Below, one piece after another: positions 37,169-49,900 of a stretch of 64,000 nt of DNA. The translations under genes were made by a program, and so were the position numbers. The stretch lies in the NCBI GenBank assembly GCA_000708835.1, contig DF237152.1, positions 82,228-146,227 of the forward strand, given 5' to 3'. Position 1 is the stretch's first letter. Each line of letters opens with the position of its first letter. The notes beneath the pieces are model-generated. The model ran no database searches. It saw only the letters and a list, made by a program, of their open reading frames with translations, and was not told the DNA's origin. The DNA comes from Klebsormidium nitens (lineage: Eukaryota; Streptophyta; Klebsormidiophyceae; Klebsormidiales; Klebsormidiaceae).

Positions 37169-40100
37169 TCAGCACCCCGCTAGGAGCCGGAAAACGCAGA
37201 CTGGACTGTGCAAATCCGGCAGGAATGCGCGTTTACTATCCAACGCTCGCAAGAAGATGGTCTCGGGGGCAGTCTCCACTTTCCCAGTCTGTGCAGCGTA
37301 CTCGAGCGCCATCTCATTGTCAACCTGGGTGCACAGGAAGCGACTATGCATCAGGTTTTGGCCTGTCGGCTGGTGTAACAGCCCTCTTGCCAGAGACGTG
37401 CCGGTTGTCAGGCGGATTATGAGTGAGGCCTGCAAATGGCAAACAATACGAAAGGCGGGTCCAAAGGGAACAACGCCAGATAAATACACGGTTCTTGATC
37501 AAGTAAAACGAACGGCAACCAATAGCGCCAAAACCCTGACTAAGGAGCAGGTTAAACAGGGTGTCTGCTCTACGTGGCTTGCAGCGACACACAGAGAACG
37601 GGTCTCGACTGTGTGTCGCTGCGAATGTAAACCACGTGGTTTCTGCGAGCGACTGCGAAGGTAAAAGCTCGGGTATCTGGTCGCCCTATGAAGAATGCTC
37701 CACGACCTCCTCCTTAAAAGAGGGCATCAGATCTCAAGCTACATCCGTGGATCCGAGGGAAAAGGTCATCCAACGGCCCACATCCCATCTGCAATCTTGC
37801 CCTCGGCATCCAAACTTGCCTCGGTTGTGGGCAGTATCTGGTCGCCAGACGGGGGACCAGTCCCCCGACGCGTTCTTTGAGTGACAACCACACACGATCC
37901 AGGCAGACGACTCAAACAGCAACCGGCGACAGCCGCCCGGGAACCCCACCTGCTCCACGTGCTGCGTCAGCTTCTGCCGGAGCGTCTCCTCGGTGACTTC
38001 CTCCGAGACGACCTTCTCCAGCAGCGCCGCGTCCCCGGGGGGGAGCTCCGTCCGGCGCCGTTTGGAGTCGGCAATCGTGTCCAGGACCTCGAAAACTGCG
38101 CGCGTCACGTCGGGGATGTAGCGCGCGAGGTTGCGCTTGCGCTGCTGCCGCTCGCGCGCCTGCTGCTGGCGCACGATCTTGGACTTGAGCTGCAGGCAGC
38201 ACTGCTGGAGCGCTTGCTGCGGGGGGGAGAAAGGCAGACCCAAAGTTAAGAATAAGGTAGTAGCAACAACAAGAACTATTAGTATTAGCAAAAGTACTAG
38301 CGGACGATCTTGGACTTGAGCTGCAGGCAGCACTGCTGGAGAGCTTGCTGCGGGGGCGAACGCGAGATCAGCGAACGAACGGTGGCATTACAATGATAAT
38401 AGCTGTAGTGTTGACGATTATTGATAAACAAGCCAATCGTGATTGAATTTTCGTGCTGTCAGAAAAGTATCCGGGTGGTGTCCTATCGGACGTAGAAGGA
38501 CGGTGAAGAAAGACAGATGACGCTTGTGGGCAGGGCGAATTCAGAAGGGAGTCAGAACTGCAGGCAGCACTGCTGGAGGGCTTGCTGCAAGAAGGAACAG
38601 GAGCGGAATGCAATATCAGCAAATAATCCTGGTGACGAGAACAATAACCACAGGAGTTTTGGGCCCTTAACCAAGGACGGTTCTGGGCTGGTTAGAAACC
38701 GGTTATATGTCCAGTAACCAGCCTCGGGCGTTAGACAGCCTTGGAACAAGGTTAAAGCCCAGTTGACTGTCCAATAACCCGAGCCAAGTCTGGTAGTCGG
38801 CCGGGTTAGCAGCCAAAACTTCCCGCGATTGCAAGTGCTTGCAAAAATGTTGGCAATGGTTAAGACTATTGGCGACTCGGTGCGGTCAGGATAGGCCCTT
38901 GGAGTGTTTGGGCGGTGGACGTTGAATGAAGGAGAGCGAGAGAAAGAGACAGACAACATGTGTGGGCAGGACGGGCCGGAAGGGGAAGCGAAGTTCCAGC
39001 TGCAGGTAGCACTGCTGGATCGCTTGCTGCGGAGGGGAGAGGAGCAGAACCCAATTCAACAAACGAATTGTTGGGGACACCAGAACCATAGTGACAGCAA
39101 CTGTGTTGGCAATGAGTCAATTTCACAGCCGATAGTATCGGCGTTTCCGTGCTGTCAGAAGCGGCTCCTGGCGTTTCTGGGTGGTGAAGTATCAAAGTGA
39201 GGATGGCGAGAGAGGGAAAGAGAGAAAGGCTGTGAGCAGGGTGTGTAGGTAACAGAGAGAAGTGGGGGCCGTAAGGATCGCTATTGGCAGGGAGTCTTCA
39301 GAAGCAGCGAGGTCAGTCTCCAGATCAACTCGGCGACTCTCGAGCTGATCTGCTCGTCAGCTTTTCGGCAGTAAGAGACTAGGCGACGACCTGTCTGAGC
39401 TTTTTGCCGGTTGCTTTTTTACAGGTAAGCCCGCCTGACGCCGTCTCCAAGGACAACATGACGTTTGCTGAGGCCAGCATACAATGACACAGGCCCGTGT
39501 TCGCCGCCAGATCTGAAGTCCAAGATTGAATCCACGCAACAGCGAAACATTCTAAGCGGCCTGAGAGTACAGGTCTCAATACTATGTTGACTAAGGGCCA
39601 TGTTGACTAAGGAGCGTGCCCGAGGACGGAGAGGGTTGGTTCGGGGGTTAGGGTGGGTTTGGGTGCTAGGGTGGGTTTGGGTGCGGAGCGTGCCATTTCC
39701 TGGTTCGGTTTCCAGTTTTCTAAGTTCCACCGAGCACTATCCTTAGTCAACATGCTCTTAAAAGACATGAGAGTGAGAAGTATCTTGAGACTGACCTTGA
39801 CTGCCGCCGCGATTTCGGGAATGTCGTCACCAATGTATTCCTTCCCCGTGCCCTTGAAAGGGATCTTGGTGCTGACGATGCTGACGAAGACGCCGATCTT
39901 ATCCGTCGTCTGGTTGATCTTGTAGCTCGCCCAGCTGCATCGAAGCAATATGACGTCAGATGACGCTGAGCAGAATGACGTCACTCGCGAAAGCTGACGT
40001 CATCGGGTCCTGTTGTGTGAGAGTTGGCGAAGGAAGCCAGAGGAGAGCCCGTTCTTCGCAGAAGTGGGTTTGCCAGCTCCCGGCAAACTCCTCTCTGAGA

Positions 40101-43100
40101 GACACAAAGTCGAAAGTCGAAGGACAAAGATTTGATTCGAAGAGCATGACCCGCTTCCAAAGTTTCGATGAAAAACTGACCCAGCAACCTTGTAAAGGCC
40201 AGGGAGCCCATACGAGTTTCGCCCCCTACACTATTGCATAAAAGCGACAAATTGCCTCGTAATGAATAAGCTAATGGGGAGAACGGCTCACTTTATCCGC
40301 TTCGAGGCCGTCCTCGTGATGACGTCACCGCCCGCTTCGAAGAGCAAAGGGATGCGGTTGGCGAAGCGGAAGACGTTGATGCCCTGCGCACGACAGAACA
40401 GGGATTGAACAAATTGGCGCCAGAAGTGGTCGAACCATCTTCTTGTGAGCATAGCCGTTCCAGGATATTTCTACCTGGGACCAACGCGTTCAAAGGGAAG
40501 ACAACCTCTGCAAAGCGCCGAGTCAAAGGTTCTGGAAAAGGGTTGAGCACCATCCTGCTCTCAAAAGCGAAGTGAGCTTGAGCGGGAATTTTGAGGGCAA
40601 TCACCCACGCTGCTTTAGGCTGGCAGGTTCCAAAACTAGGAACGCAACGACTTGACGAGACATGGTAGTCCGAATTTATCAAGTCCACACAGCACCTCCG
40701 TTGTCTCCTCTGCTTCGAAACCGATTCACGCCTTTGCAAGAAAGTTGGTCACTCGTACGTTTAAGAAGCCAGGTAAGTAACTACGAGCGACGCACGCGTT
40801 CGCCACAGTAAGCTTGGCGCTCTGCAGGCAGTTTCTTGAGCAGCGGGAGAAAAATGACGCTGTCTAAACGGCAAACTCTGACCCAAAACGATAGCCGCTT
40901 ATCAAACTCACGGGCTTCACGTCCTTGCCCCCCAGGCTGAGGCCTGCTTCCACGATGAAGGGATGGCCCTCAAACACCTGCGTGCTGCATTGCGGAGCTA
41001 GGTAAGATTGCGTTTGAATCTGACGAACGGCCGAGCCTTGAAGCGGTATCGTATGGTGTCCTCTCTCTTCAGGGTTTCTAGCAAGTCGAGGTAGGCGGGA
41101 AGTGCCAACGTTGTTGCAAAGTTGTTGCACTCAACGCCCCAATTTATGACGTTAGCATATTTCAAGACTGCCTGAAAGAGCCCAACTGACGAGATCCCAA
41201 CCTGTGCTCAGGCGGAGCCCGCAATCGAGCATAGATGGCTGCGTGTTCCGTTGTTGCGCCAGCAGAAGTGTGCACATGCAGCTGATTAGAAGATTGCACA
41301 CACACCAAAAGGACTGCGCATATGGAGGGATAGAAGAAAGGCCAATGATGGCGTTGAGGAGGATAACGGCGCGTTTCCCACCTGCCCTGATAGGTCGCTA
41401 CCATATCGGGGTGCAAATCCTTCATGATGCCCAGTCGCATGTTGTACTCTCCAGCGGGGCTCAGGCACTGCAGCAAAACATAGTTGGACTTAGCAGCAAG
41501 TTCTTTTAGCATTTCGCAGAACCGCTCAGCGATGAGATCGACTGGAATCAGGCTGCTAAGAGCAGATGCGCGACGGAAGAGGACAATCAGAATATACACC
41601 CTTGGACATCCACAGACTCACTTTACACAGCATTGTGGTTGTCTAGTGTAATCTCCAATTGCAAAAAATTCAGCAGATTCACTTTAAGCAGTTGTGAGAG
41701 ATTGCAATAGAAGCTGCGAACGGGCGGGTTCATGCGGATCGAGACTGACCGAAAGTCAGCAAGCAACTAGGCAGCGCACACACTGACTCTCGACTATGAC
41801 GTCGAAAAGCCTCTGCAGCGGGTCACAGGAAGGACAACATAAGCAAATTCCAACCACGTCTCGGATCGGGATTCGTCCTCTTGGCGGGTGGCCGCGGACA
41901 TCACTTTGTGGCGGTAGATTCTCACGTCTCCAGAGGGGTCGGCGAACTTGGCCTGGCGGAACAGTTGGTGTATTCGCGCGACCTGCTGGTCCGTCAGCGA
42001 GCGTACCGCCATTTTGGAGGCGAAGTCGGGGCCCATCTCACCTGCAAGACGTGGAATATGGCTCGTTTTCGGTACGCTAACTTCTGATCCATTCAGAGTG
42101 TAGTTTAGGGTATCTTAAGCACTAAGGCGCAAGTCCTGCTTTGAAAGGAATCACGCTTGCCGAAGTGGAAGAGAGTTGAGCCTCGTTCAGTAATGACCAC
42201 TTTCTATGCGAAGGGGGCACTGACTGGGTCCGCTGTACACCAAATCAGCGAAGCCGACCGAGCTTTTGCTGGAAGACACTCGTTGACTCTCATAAACTTG
42301 CAGTGTCTAAACAAGCAAATCTCAGAGGACCACATAGGCTTGCTGACAGCTTCATACCAGAACTTGGATGTCTGCAAACAGGAAGAGCAAGGGCATAATG
42401 TGAGCCACCAATCCTTTCAGGAGATTTCCTCAAGATAGACACCAAGAATCTCTAACCAGCAAAGAATCACAAGTGCGCTGCCCTGATGCTGTTTCTGCAT
42501 TCGCCCTCCGCTTGTTCTGACGACGCGAGAGCTGTTGCACCGCAAAGTAAGATGATGACTTACTGTCATCATCGGTGCGTCTTCTCATATTCGTACGCAA
42601 TTTTCAATAGTTGCAATAGTGCAAAAGACCACTCGCAAGAATCCAGATAACTCACCGATAAGCCTTTCTGCGAGCGGCTTCTTGACCGTGTCGAACTCAG
42701 CCACCAAGAATTGGCTCAGAGTCTGCTTGCTGGTCTCTGCGATGAGCCGCTTGATCAGCAGCAGGTCAACGGCGGACGGGTGGTATTTCGCCTCCTGGGG
42801 CGCAGCCGGCATGACGTCAGTGCGGCGAGCGAAGTGGATGCTGATGTTCTTGCTGCAAGCAGACGTTGGAGGAAGGCAATGAGAAGGATGTACCCAGATC
42901 TCTGTCCTTTCGTTTGCATCTACAGGAGGGCAATCCAATGACAATTAGAGCTTGCTGCGGGGTTGCGGGTCGGGGACCAGACGAGGCGCATATACTGGGG
43001 TACAAGACATCGTGGGCACGAGAAGAGCTAAGACAGGATGTCGGTTAAAGCGTGCGAAATGCGTTTGAGCGCTGGCCACTGTTTAAAGGTCGATTCTGTC

Positions 43101-46100
43101 AGGGATTAGTTGGTCAAGGGTTGTACCGAACCACTAATGCTTTGGCATCTTTGACGACTGCATTCAGGAGCACAGAAGCTTCAGCAACAACGTATTGTAG
43201 TAGTAAGCTCCACCGGAAGTTCGTGATCTTGAATGAGCTTAAGTTCGTAATTTGAATTCGGCACTAAGGAAGGCAAACTGCACCCGACTGCCTTAACTTG
43301 GCGGGCAAAGTAACTGGGGCCTCACTCGGGGGTGGTGCTGATGAAGCGGAAGACGAACTCAGCGTAAGGGGTGATCACGGCCATCTGCCTCATGTAGTTG
43401 ACAATCTTCGACTGTACAAGAAGAGAGGAGAGTGGAAGTTCGGACCAAGCTCTTTCCAATCTGTCGAGGCCAATGGACCGTTCAATGGTTGAAGAATCAT
43501 CGAATGGCACGTGTCCCGATGCACATTTCAATACGAACCGAAAGCGACAATGGCAGCGACTCGGCCTCTGACATCCGACGAGTTAACGGGAAGAACATGA
43601 GGAGGCATTATGCGTCAATCAGAAACGTAGGGTTGTGAAGGAAGAAAGATCAGAGGCAATTAGCATACAGAAAAGGAAGAATAAAACGAAGTCCGTAAAG
43701 CGACATCCGCACCTTATACGTAGTCCAGTTTCCCTCGATTACCACTTGCAGCTCGGCCCCTCGCCACCGCTGCGGGTTTGGTTCTTTCTCATGTTTGTGA
43801 ATGTTTGGCAGGTTCCTGCAAACCAGCAGATTGTCTCGTAACCAGTACTTTTCGCCTATAAGAGACTCAAGTCGCTCGGCAGGTAGGAGACCCGAACAGC
43901 AAAGAGGTTCGAGGCGAAAGATCCAGACGAGCGATGTAAGTTTGCATCCTCTTCGCTTTTCACCTCGCCGTGACGTTGGGGTCGATCGAGAGGCTGGATT
44001 GCATGAAAGGTATCAACGAGACGACCTGATGACGTTAGACTACGATCAGGATACACGAGCATGGGAAAGCTTGGATGTCGAGTGAAGGGCAAAAGCTCAC
44101 TTGTGGATGTCAATATCTAGCCGGCAGAACGTGCAGAAAGGGTGGCCCTTCATGGCGCTCCGGATGTCGATTGGCAGGCCGGTGCTCATCTTCGACCAGA
44201 TCAGAGCCTGCCGAAAAGAAAGCCACTGTCTCTTTTCCATGGCGATGTAAGATTCCTAACGGCTAACAGATCTAGAATATCAGTGGAGCCGTTTGGAGTG
44301 AAAGAAGTCTGCGGAAACCATAAGAGCGTTTATTCAACGGCAACATGTCAATTTGGTAAAGCTAGCACGATTTTTGAGTACGACTTTCAACCCTCTGCTG
44401 CAGACAGACATGTCGAACTTCACTCACCATCTTTGCTCCGAGTCCAAACTTCCCACGAGTCTGTCTCAACCCATATTTGGTCCCAGACAGTACTGCAAAA
44501 CGATGGATCACGATCAGCCGCTTCGACACGCAACCACGGGGGTGATCGAGAGGTCTAGAAACATCAGAAAGTTCACAACGAAATCTCAAGCTCCAACTAG
44601 AGAAAATGAGACTCCCTGAGCCAGTCCCCTGAACCTGTACACTCATAGACAAAGAAACAACTCTCATGGAGCACGCACCTGCGGTAGGATCATGAAAGAA
44701 GCAGTCTCACCTCGGCCAAGCATGTTCGGAATGTCATCATGAGGCATGCCCTTTCCATTGTCCTGCAACCAACAATGCGTATCTTTCAACGCCGTAGTCT
44801 CAAAGACATGCAGGCAGGTCGTTCAGTGCGTTCTCCCGGCCCTTTCATGCAGGCAACGAAAGCAGAGAGAAGGCTGATACCACTTTTAAGGGTTCCTCTT
44901 TCAGAAGCCTCCATACCTTCACTGTGACCCTGTAGAAAGAGGCGTCTCCTTTTCCTTTTCCGCCAGCTCGCTGACCTTCCTTTGCCTTCTTTCCAGCCTT
45001 TGCTAGACGCTCCTGCTCCTTTGCTTCACGTGCGAGTCGCTTCTGAGAAAGAAGAAAGCGCCAATGCTCTTCAGCCAGAGGACAGGGTAGCTCAACCTGG
45101 GCGGCGTCTAGGATCTTGTAGAGACCTCCTACCAGAAAATTACTGCAACAGAACCATCAAGCAGCCCGCAGGCATCATGTCAACTTTGTGTGAAGACTAA
45201 AGCATTCTTACACGAGCAACGCAGAAAAGCCTCAAATTGACGTGGAGGTGAGCGAGGACATACCTCTTTCAACTTGTCAGTCTCAAAGTCTCCATACAGT
45301 TCCTCATCAACTCGATCTTGGTCAACAAGTCCGATCAGAGCATGAAACCTTGACTTCTCGATCTCTTCACTGCAGCGAAAGAGGAAGACTGATTTGAAAC
45401 TTCAAAGTGCGTGCATTCAGCTGAGTCGCTGACCCAAATGATCGTCGAAAAAGTGTAGGATTCCTTGCACAGTTCTAGCAATCAACAAGTTTTAGCAGGC
45501 ACGTTGTAGCACACCTGACAGCAGAAGGTAACCAAAAGACATCATTTTGGGCAAGAGTTGGAGGGAGATACTTACATTGTCACCTCTATTTCTGGAAGTT
45601 CTGCAATAGACTCAGCGGAGTCCAGTGCGTTTTCAACAAGTTCACGAACAGTAGTGTACAGGCTCTTTCCTGGCTGCGCACGACACAAAACCAGGGCCTG
45701 ATTCCACGGATCTTGAAATGGCAACCTCTCTATAACTTTGAGGATATCAACACGTGTTATAAACAGGCTAGGTCAGAATGAATCGTATATGTGCCCCCAA
45801 GTGAGTCAAAGAAGCTAAACTCAATGTTGATGCACGATGTGGGGGAATTGGAGCAGTTTCAAATGAACCAGAGCTTTTGCTACAGCACGGTAGCCGCTTA
45901 CATTGTCAAACCCCGCTATGTTCTTGTTCTCTGAAAAGAACTCCGCTGGTGACTCTGTTGAAGAAGTGCAGAGAGGTGTAAGCATCTTTTTGTCCCCCAA
46001 TAGAAGGAAGCTTCTGCTAAGTCGCGAGAAACGCTTTTCATCAACTGGTGCAGTTACATGCTGAAAGTGGTGAAGGCCAGTTAAAAACTGGTGCAGGAAG

Positions 46101-46359
46101 GGTTTCACAAAGAACTGGCATAAACACCTTCTGGAGGAAGAAACAAATTCCGCCTTCATGCAACCTACTTTACTTTCACACCAGCCCATTGATGAGTTTT
46201 CAGCTGTAGATGATCATTCCTCTATGTGTGGGATGCTCAAAGAGAGACTGAGCACAACTTACTCTGCTTCAAGACCGGATGTTTCTTTCCGACTGGCCGC
46301 GCAACCTTTCCAGCTTTTGAAGCTGCACCACCATTCTCCTTGCCACCAGCCATTGGCAT
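37169..46359 (-). CDS. TOP6B: DNA topoisomerase VI subunit B
   Basis: ATPase subunit of the topoisomerase VI-like enzyme that plants and algae use for endoreduplication. Eighteen exons on the minus strand, all in phase: 46359-46263, 45954-45902, 45673-45576, 45369-45264, 45042-44917, 44762-44711, 44492-44428, 44207-44101, 43815-43713, 43411-43326, 42852-42656, 42041-41926, 41467-41382, 40984-40912, 40383-40292, 39934-39796, 38216-37950, 37324-37169. About 672 residues, the usual plant length. GHKL ATPase: N-box VRELVENALDSAESI, DNGKGMPHDD, and KYGLRQTRGKFGLGAKM. Then the helix-two-turn-helix region (RLIGEMGPDFASKMAVRSL), transducer with Lys in SIVSTKIPFKGTGKEYIGDD, and C-terminal DNEMALEYAAQTG and DLHSPVCVFRLL. 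Two ATGs lie six bases apart (46359, 46353); the outer is taken. Intron 16 is enlarged by copies of the exon 17 start. Confidence 0.95.
37579..37622. repeat. 14-bp-arm inverted repeat in last TOP6B intron
   Basis: GCAGCGACACACAG and CTGTGTGTCGCTGC are exact reverse complements around a 14-base centre. A second small dyad, CGGGGGACCAGTCCCCCG, lies near 37852-37869 in the same intron. Confidence 0.8.
38290..39040 (-). repeat. Three decayed copies of TOP6B exon 17 start
   Basis: The real exon starts at 38216 with QALQQCCLQLKSKIV. Copies start at about 38347 (QALQQCCLQLKSKIVR then stop), 38584 (QALQQCCLQF) and 39026 (QAIQQCYLQLELRF). Intron sequence is copied too: CGTGCTGTCAGAA followed by GGGTGGTG appears near 38451 and again near 39149. 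Two copies keep a GCAG-type acceptor. All lie upstream of the real exon. Confidence 0.9.
39584..39754. mobile_element. Short inverted-repeat element with G-rich core, copy 1
   Basis: CATGTTGACTAAGG (39599-39612) pairs with CCTTAGTCAACATG (39741-39754). A second copy of the left end, ATGTTGACTAAGG, lies at 39584-39596. The core holds GGTTCGGGGGTTAGGGTGGG and GGGTGCGGAGC. Non-coding and MITE-like, in TOP6B intron 16. Confidence 0.75.
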
Positions 46360-46740
46360 CACACTGCTTGGGCGAGCACCACCGAATTTACCTGCAGCAA
46401 TCCATGAAGGTCACCTTGGGGAAGACCAAACCAACACAATGATTCAATAGTAATACGTCAATTGGTCTTTCCACCAAAGGGTCTGCATTGCATGCTGCTG
46501 CACGCATTGCAATTTGCACCAAGTCCTTCTGTCGCCCCCTGAAAGGCGCGCGCGCGCGAGCCTGGGCGTAGCCTCTGGTCTACAACTTACAAGTACAACA
46601 GGAGCCTGAGGATAAATTTGCCGTGCATGAGTTCTCAGGCTCCTATTTAATTTATGCCGGCTCCTGATCATGCCGGGTGTAAGATTCTTTCCACCTTCCT
46701 CGGTGTCCGCACTGAGATGCCCGGGCCCGATTCCATAAGA
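46360..46740. promoter_or_regulatory. TOP6B: 5' flank of TOP6B
   Basis: Directly upstream of the TOP6B start codon, so promoter and 5' UTR are expected. A CTGCAG/GTAAAT point just before the first coding exon could be a 5' UTR splice site. No TATA or other element that I can name. Confidence 0.4.
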
Positions 46741-46914
46741 CTTCAATTTAGGTAAAGTAACCTTTAGGTAAAGTAAGCCAAGCAGCCTGGGACGGGTGGG
46801 GTTAGTTCGGGGGTTAGGGTGGGTTCGGGTGCGGAGCAGGTGATTTGGAGGGTTAGGTTTTTAGTGTTAGGCTGGGAGCTTACTTTACCTGGAGCTTACT
46901 TTACCTAAATTGAA
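46741..46914. mobile_element. Short inverted-repeat element with G-rich core, copy 2
   Basis: Perfect 20-bp terminal repeats: CTTCAATTTAGGTAAAGTAA (46741-46760) and its reverse complement at 46895-46914. Each end also carries a second, inner copy of the GGTAAAGTAA motif. The core holds GTTCGGGGGTTAGGGTGGG and GGGTGCGGAGC, as in the element at 39584-39754, but the ends are unrelated to that one. 174 bp, non-coding. Confidence 0.85.
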
Positions 46915-49900
46915 GAGACATCCCGAGTCCCCGGTACGGTAGTAGGTACATCATATAAATATCATGGCTTCGAAGTTTCCGGAGGGCATGCGCAGCGAGA
47001 GGCCCCGGTCTGGATGCCCCGGTGTATTATTGTAATCTACCGGTTCTTAGCCATTTGACAGCCTGGCCTAGCAGAAACTTGAAAGGTTGTTTACCAGCAA
47101 ATTCTTCCAGCTTCCCGGGCCAAACTTACATCCCGAGCGCAACCAGTTGCAACCGCTTCAACGTGAAAGTTGTGTGACAAGCCTGTCTGATGTCAAGTAA
47201 TACAACCTCCTACTGCTGCTTCCCTGTCCTTGAAGTTGAAGTTGAAGCAGCCATGGCGCCTCATCAACACCTCCCTTTCGTCAACGCTGGCTGAGCGCGA
47301 AAGTCGTTTAGGCCGTTGGACCTTCTGACCGCCTCGAGTCTATTGCCTTCGAAGCTTTCTCAGGTTTCTCCAGAAGGTATCTTCAGCACATCGGCATTTC
47401 AGGGTTGCAGGCGCTGTGGTTTGAGAGCCTGTCATCTTTCCGGTCACTTCAGAGAGGATGTGAAAGATGGGCGTCACTTCTGGTTGTTGTACGCAGCAGA
47501 TCTTTGTTTGCACGGGCTGAAGAAGCGAAGACCTGAAGGGAGCGCGGTCTGCAAGGGAGGAAAGAGGACATGCAGGTTGTCAGGTGAGTAATTTCGCCTG
47601 AATCTCAAGAGAGCACTACCTAGTGTCTTCTTGTCCTGTATTTCGTTGATGAAGGTCAGGAGGTTTATCGCAATTTTCTAATGCCTACAGGAGGATTCCA
47701 TCTTGGCAAGTTGCTTGTTGCTTATTGATTTTTAGCTGCATAATTGATTCCGTTGAGGGGCTTTTGCTGTACAGCCATTTTTGTAGGAAGAAAGTTGATG
47801 CGGATGTGACAGCAAAACGCGATGGTGTTTGTCTTTGTCCAAGATTTATGCAGTTACAGGGAGAGGCTTGTCAAATGTTCACATGAATCTCAAGCAAGCC
47901 TGGCAGGGTCCGCTTTTCAGTTTCTCTGTGCAGTGCTTGCACATTTCCTTTCTTTGGTTCTAGCTTGTGTGGAAGAATGACCCTCCTTTTCAGGTCGTAT
48001 ATGTAGGGTTTCGTTGTTACTGTCGCATGTGTTTCTGTAGTTTTCCTTGAGAGTTAAGATGTTCCTTTACTTCTGGGAAGATTGTTTTGTGTGCGAAAAC
48101 ATCTTACTCTGGCAGAGCCTGATGCAAAGTTCCTAGGGTTCTGCATCCTGCATATCGTTAAGCATGCACTTCATAGGATACTCAGATAAAGTGTCTTCTT
48201 GCAGGGCTGAGGATGACATTAGAGGCGACATCCCATCTGGAGCGGGGCCCTGCAACGAGACCTGGCAAGAACATCAAGCAGCAACAAGAAGCCATGTCCT
48301 GGACCTGAAGGTGCTCTCTTCCGAGCTTGCATGCTCACAGAGAACTCTGGGAACAGCTAGGGTTTCCTCTAGAAGGCTGGATTTCCTCCTTTTAGGTATT
48401 TGGTAACGCTTTTCTGAAGATAGATATTGCTGTCATTGTGGACTGTCAACGCTGCTTTGCCCTCTCGGGTGCGCTCGGTGGGCAGCGGCAAAATTATAAA
48501 GAGTTACCAGGGCGCGTCTCCCTCACCTCCCCCTTTCGCCCGGGGGGCTGCAATTTGCAGAAGGTGAGGGAGTTGGGTGCGGGGGAAAGCCTTTGGCCCC
48601 TGCATATGGTGAGTGCTGAGGTGAGTGGATTCATTACCGCATCATCATGGTACAGCGGTGTCCTCTGCAAGCCTGTTTCTCCGCCGTTTCTGTTTTATGT
48701 ATCGTCGTATGGCTCTTCGGTCTGCTTTCAAAGGTGCCGGTGCAGAAGTGCAAGGTTTGCAATTTAGCTTCTTATCAACGCATGACAGCATTTAATTTTA
48801 AGATTCACAAGATGAGGCTTTTCCGAAGAGCGACACATATGAGACTTATGCGCAAATTGTACAGATTCCCTTGCAGCGTCTTGATACATATCATTGCAGC
48901 GTGGCAATCATAGCAAACGACAAATCTTTTGCATTCCTAAGCGATTTAAGCGACCTGAAAGACGTATCGTTTTAATCAATAGTCACAGTGTGCAAAGTCT
49001 TACAGGCTTTGCTCTGAAAATGTTGTTCTTGGTTGATATGCTCAACACTGCACTCAATAGTGCTATTGTGCAAAGGTCGCGGGTCTGCCTGGTTTCATGT
49101 TGCTAACTCTTTCATCTTGTAGCTCCTTCCTGCATCATGAAGCAGTGCCGGGAGCAATACATTCCGGTTCAACTTCAGCTGATGTCATTTACCATCTTTT
49201 GAAGTCAACGCCGAATACATGCAGCGACAATTGGCATTACCGGTGTGTTGGTAAGTTCCGCTTGTTGTACCAGCATGTCAAGTTCTTACTTCAAACATCA
49301 TATTGAGGCACCTTCAATTTGACCAAACATGTGACTGCATTCTGCTGCGTTAAAATAGCCCATTAGTGCTGCACATATTGTGCATAATCAATGGAGTCCA
49401 ATCCGACTACTGTGTTCCGTATAAGTTGAAAAAATATCATGGGTAAGGCTCGAGATCACATATTCTGGTACCTGTTATTCTTAGCTTTGTCAAACTGGAC
49501 ACCACCATCGAATTCTGTTTTCAGTCAAAGTAAACGGCAAATTGCAGTACGAGGTCGAGATAGCCATATATATAAGAAACTTATAATTACAGTCCGTTAT
49601 TAGATAAGGTGCACAAAGCTCTATTGGCCTCTTGTTTTCCAATGTCTTCCATACAGGAAAGCCTTTTTGGCATTGCTTCGAATCCTGATAATACGAGCGT
49701 ACGCCTAGGAATCAATCAGCTTTCGTCATATGAAAGGATCAGTGGAGTATCTGGTTGCTCAACCTTCTTGAGAAATCACATCATGGACTTTCACTTTGCA
49801 GTCTACTGGACAAATTTTTGAATTCAATGGCATTGTCCTCTAACTTCCTGAGCGGATACGGATTTCACTTGTTGTACAAAGCACACTTGTTGTACAAAGC

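Noticed and set aside
46800-46870. Interstitial telomere repeat (GGTTAGGG-like)
   Set aside because: Not a regular tandem array of a telomere unit; it is the core of an inverted-repeat element also seen near 39.65 kb.
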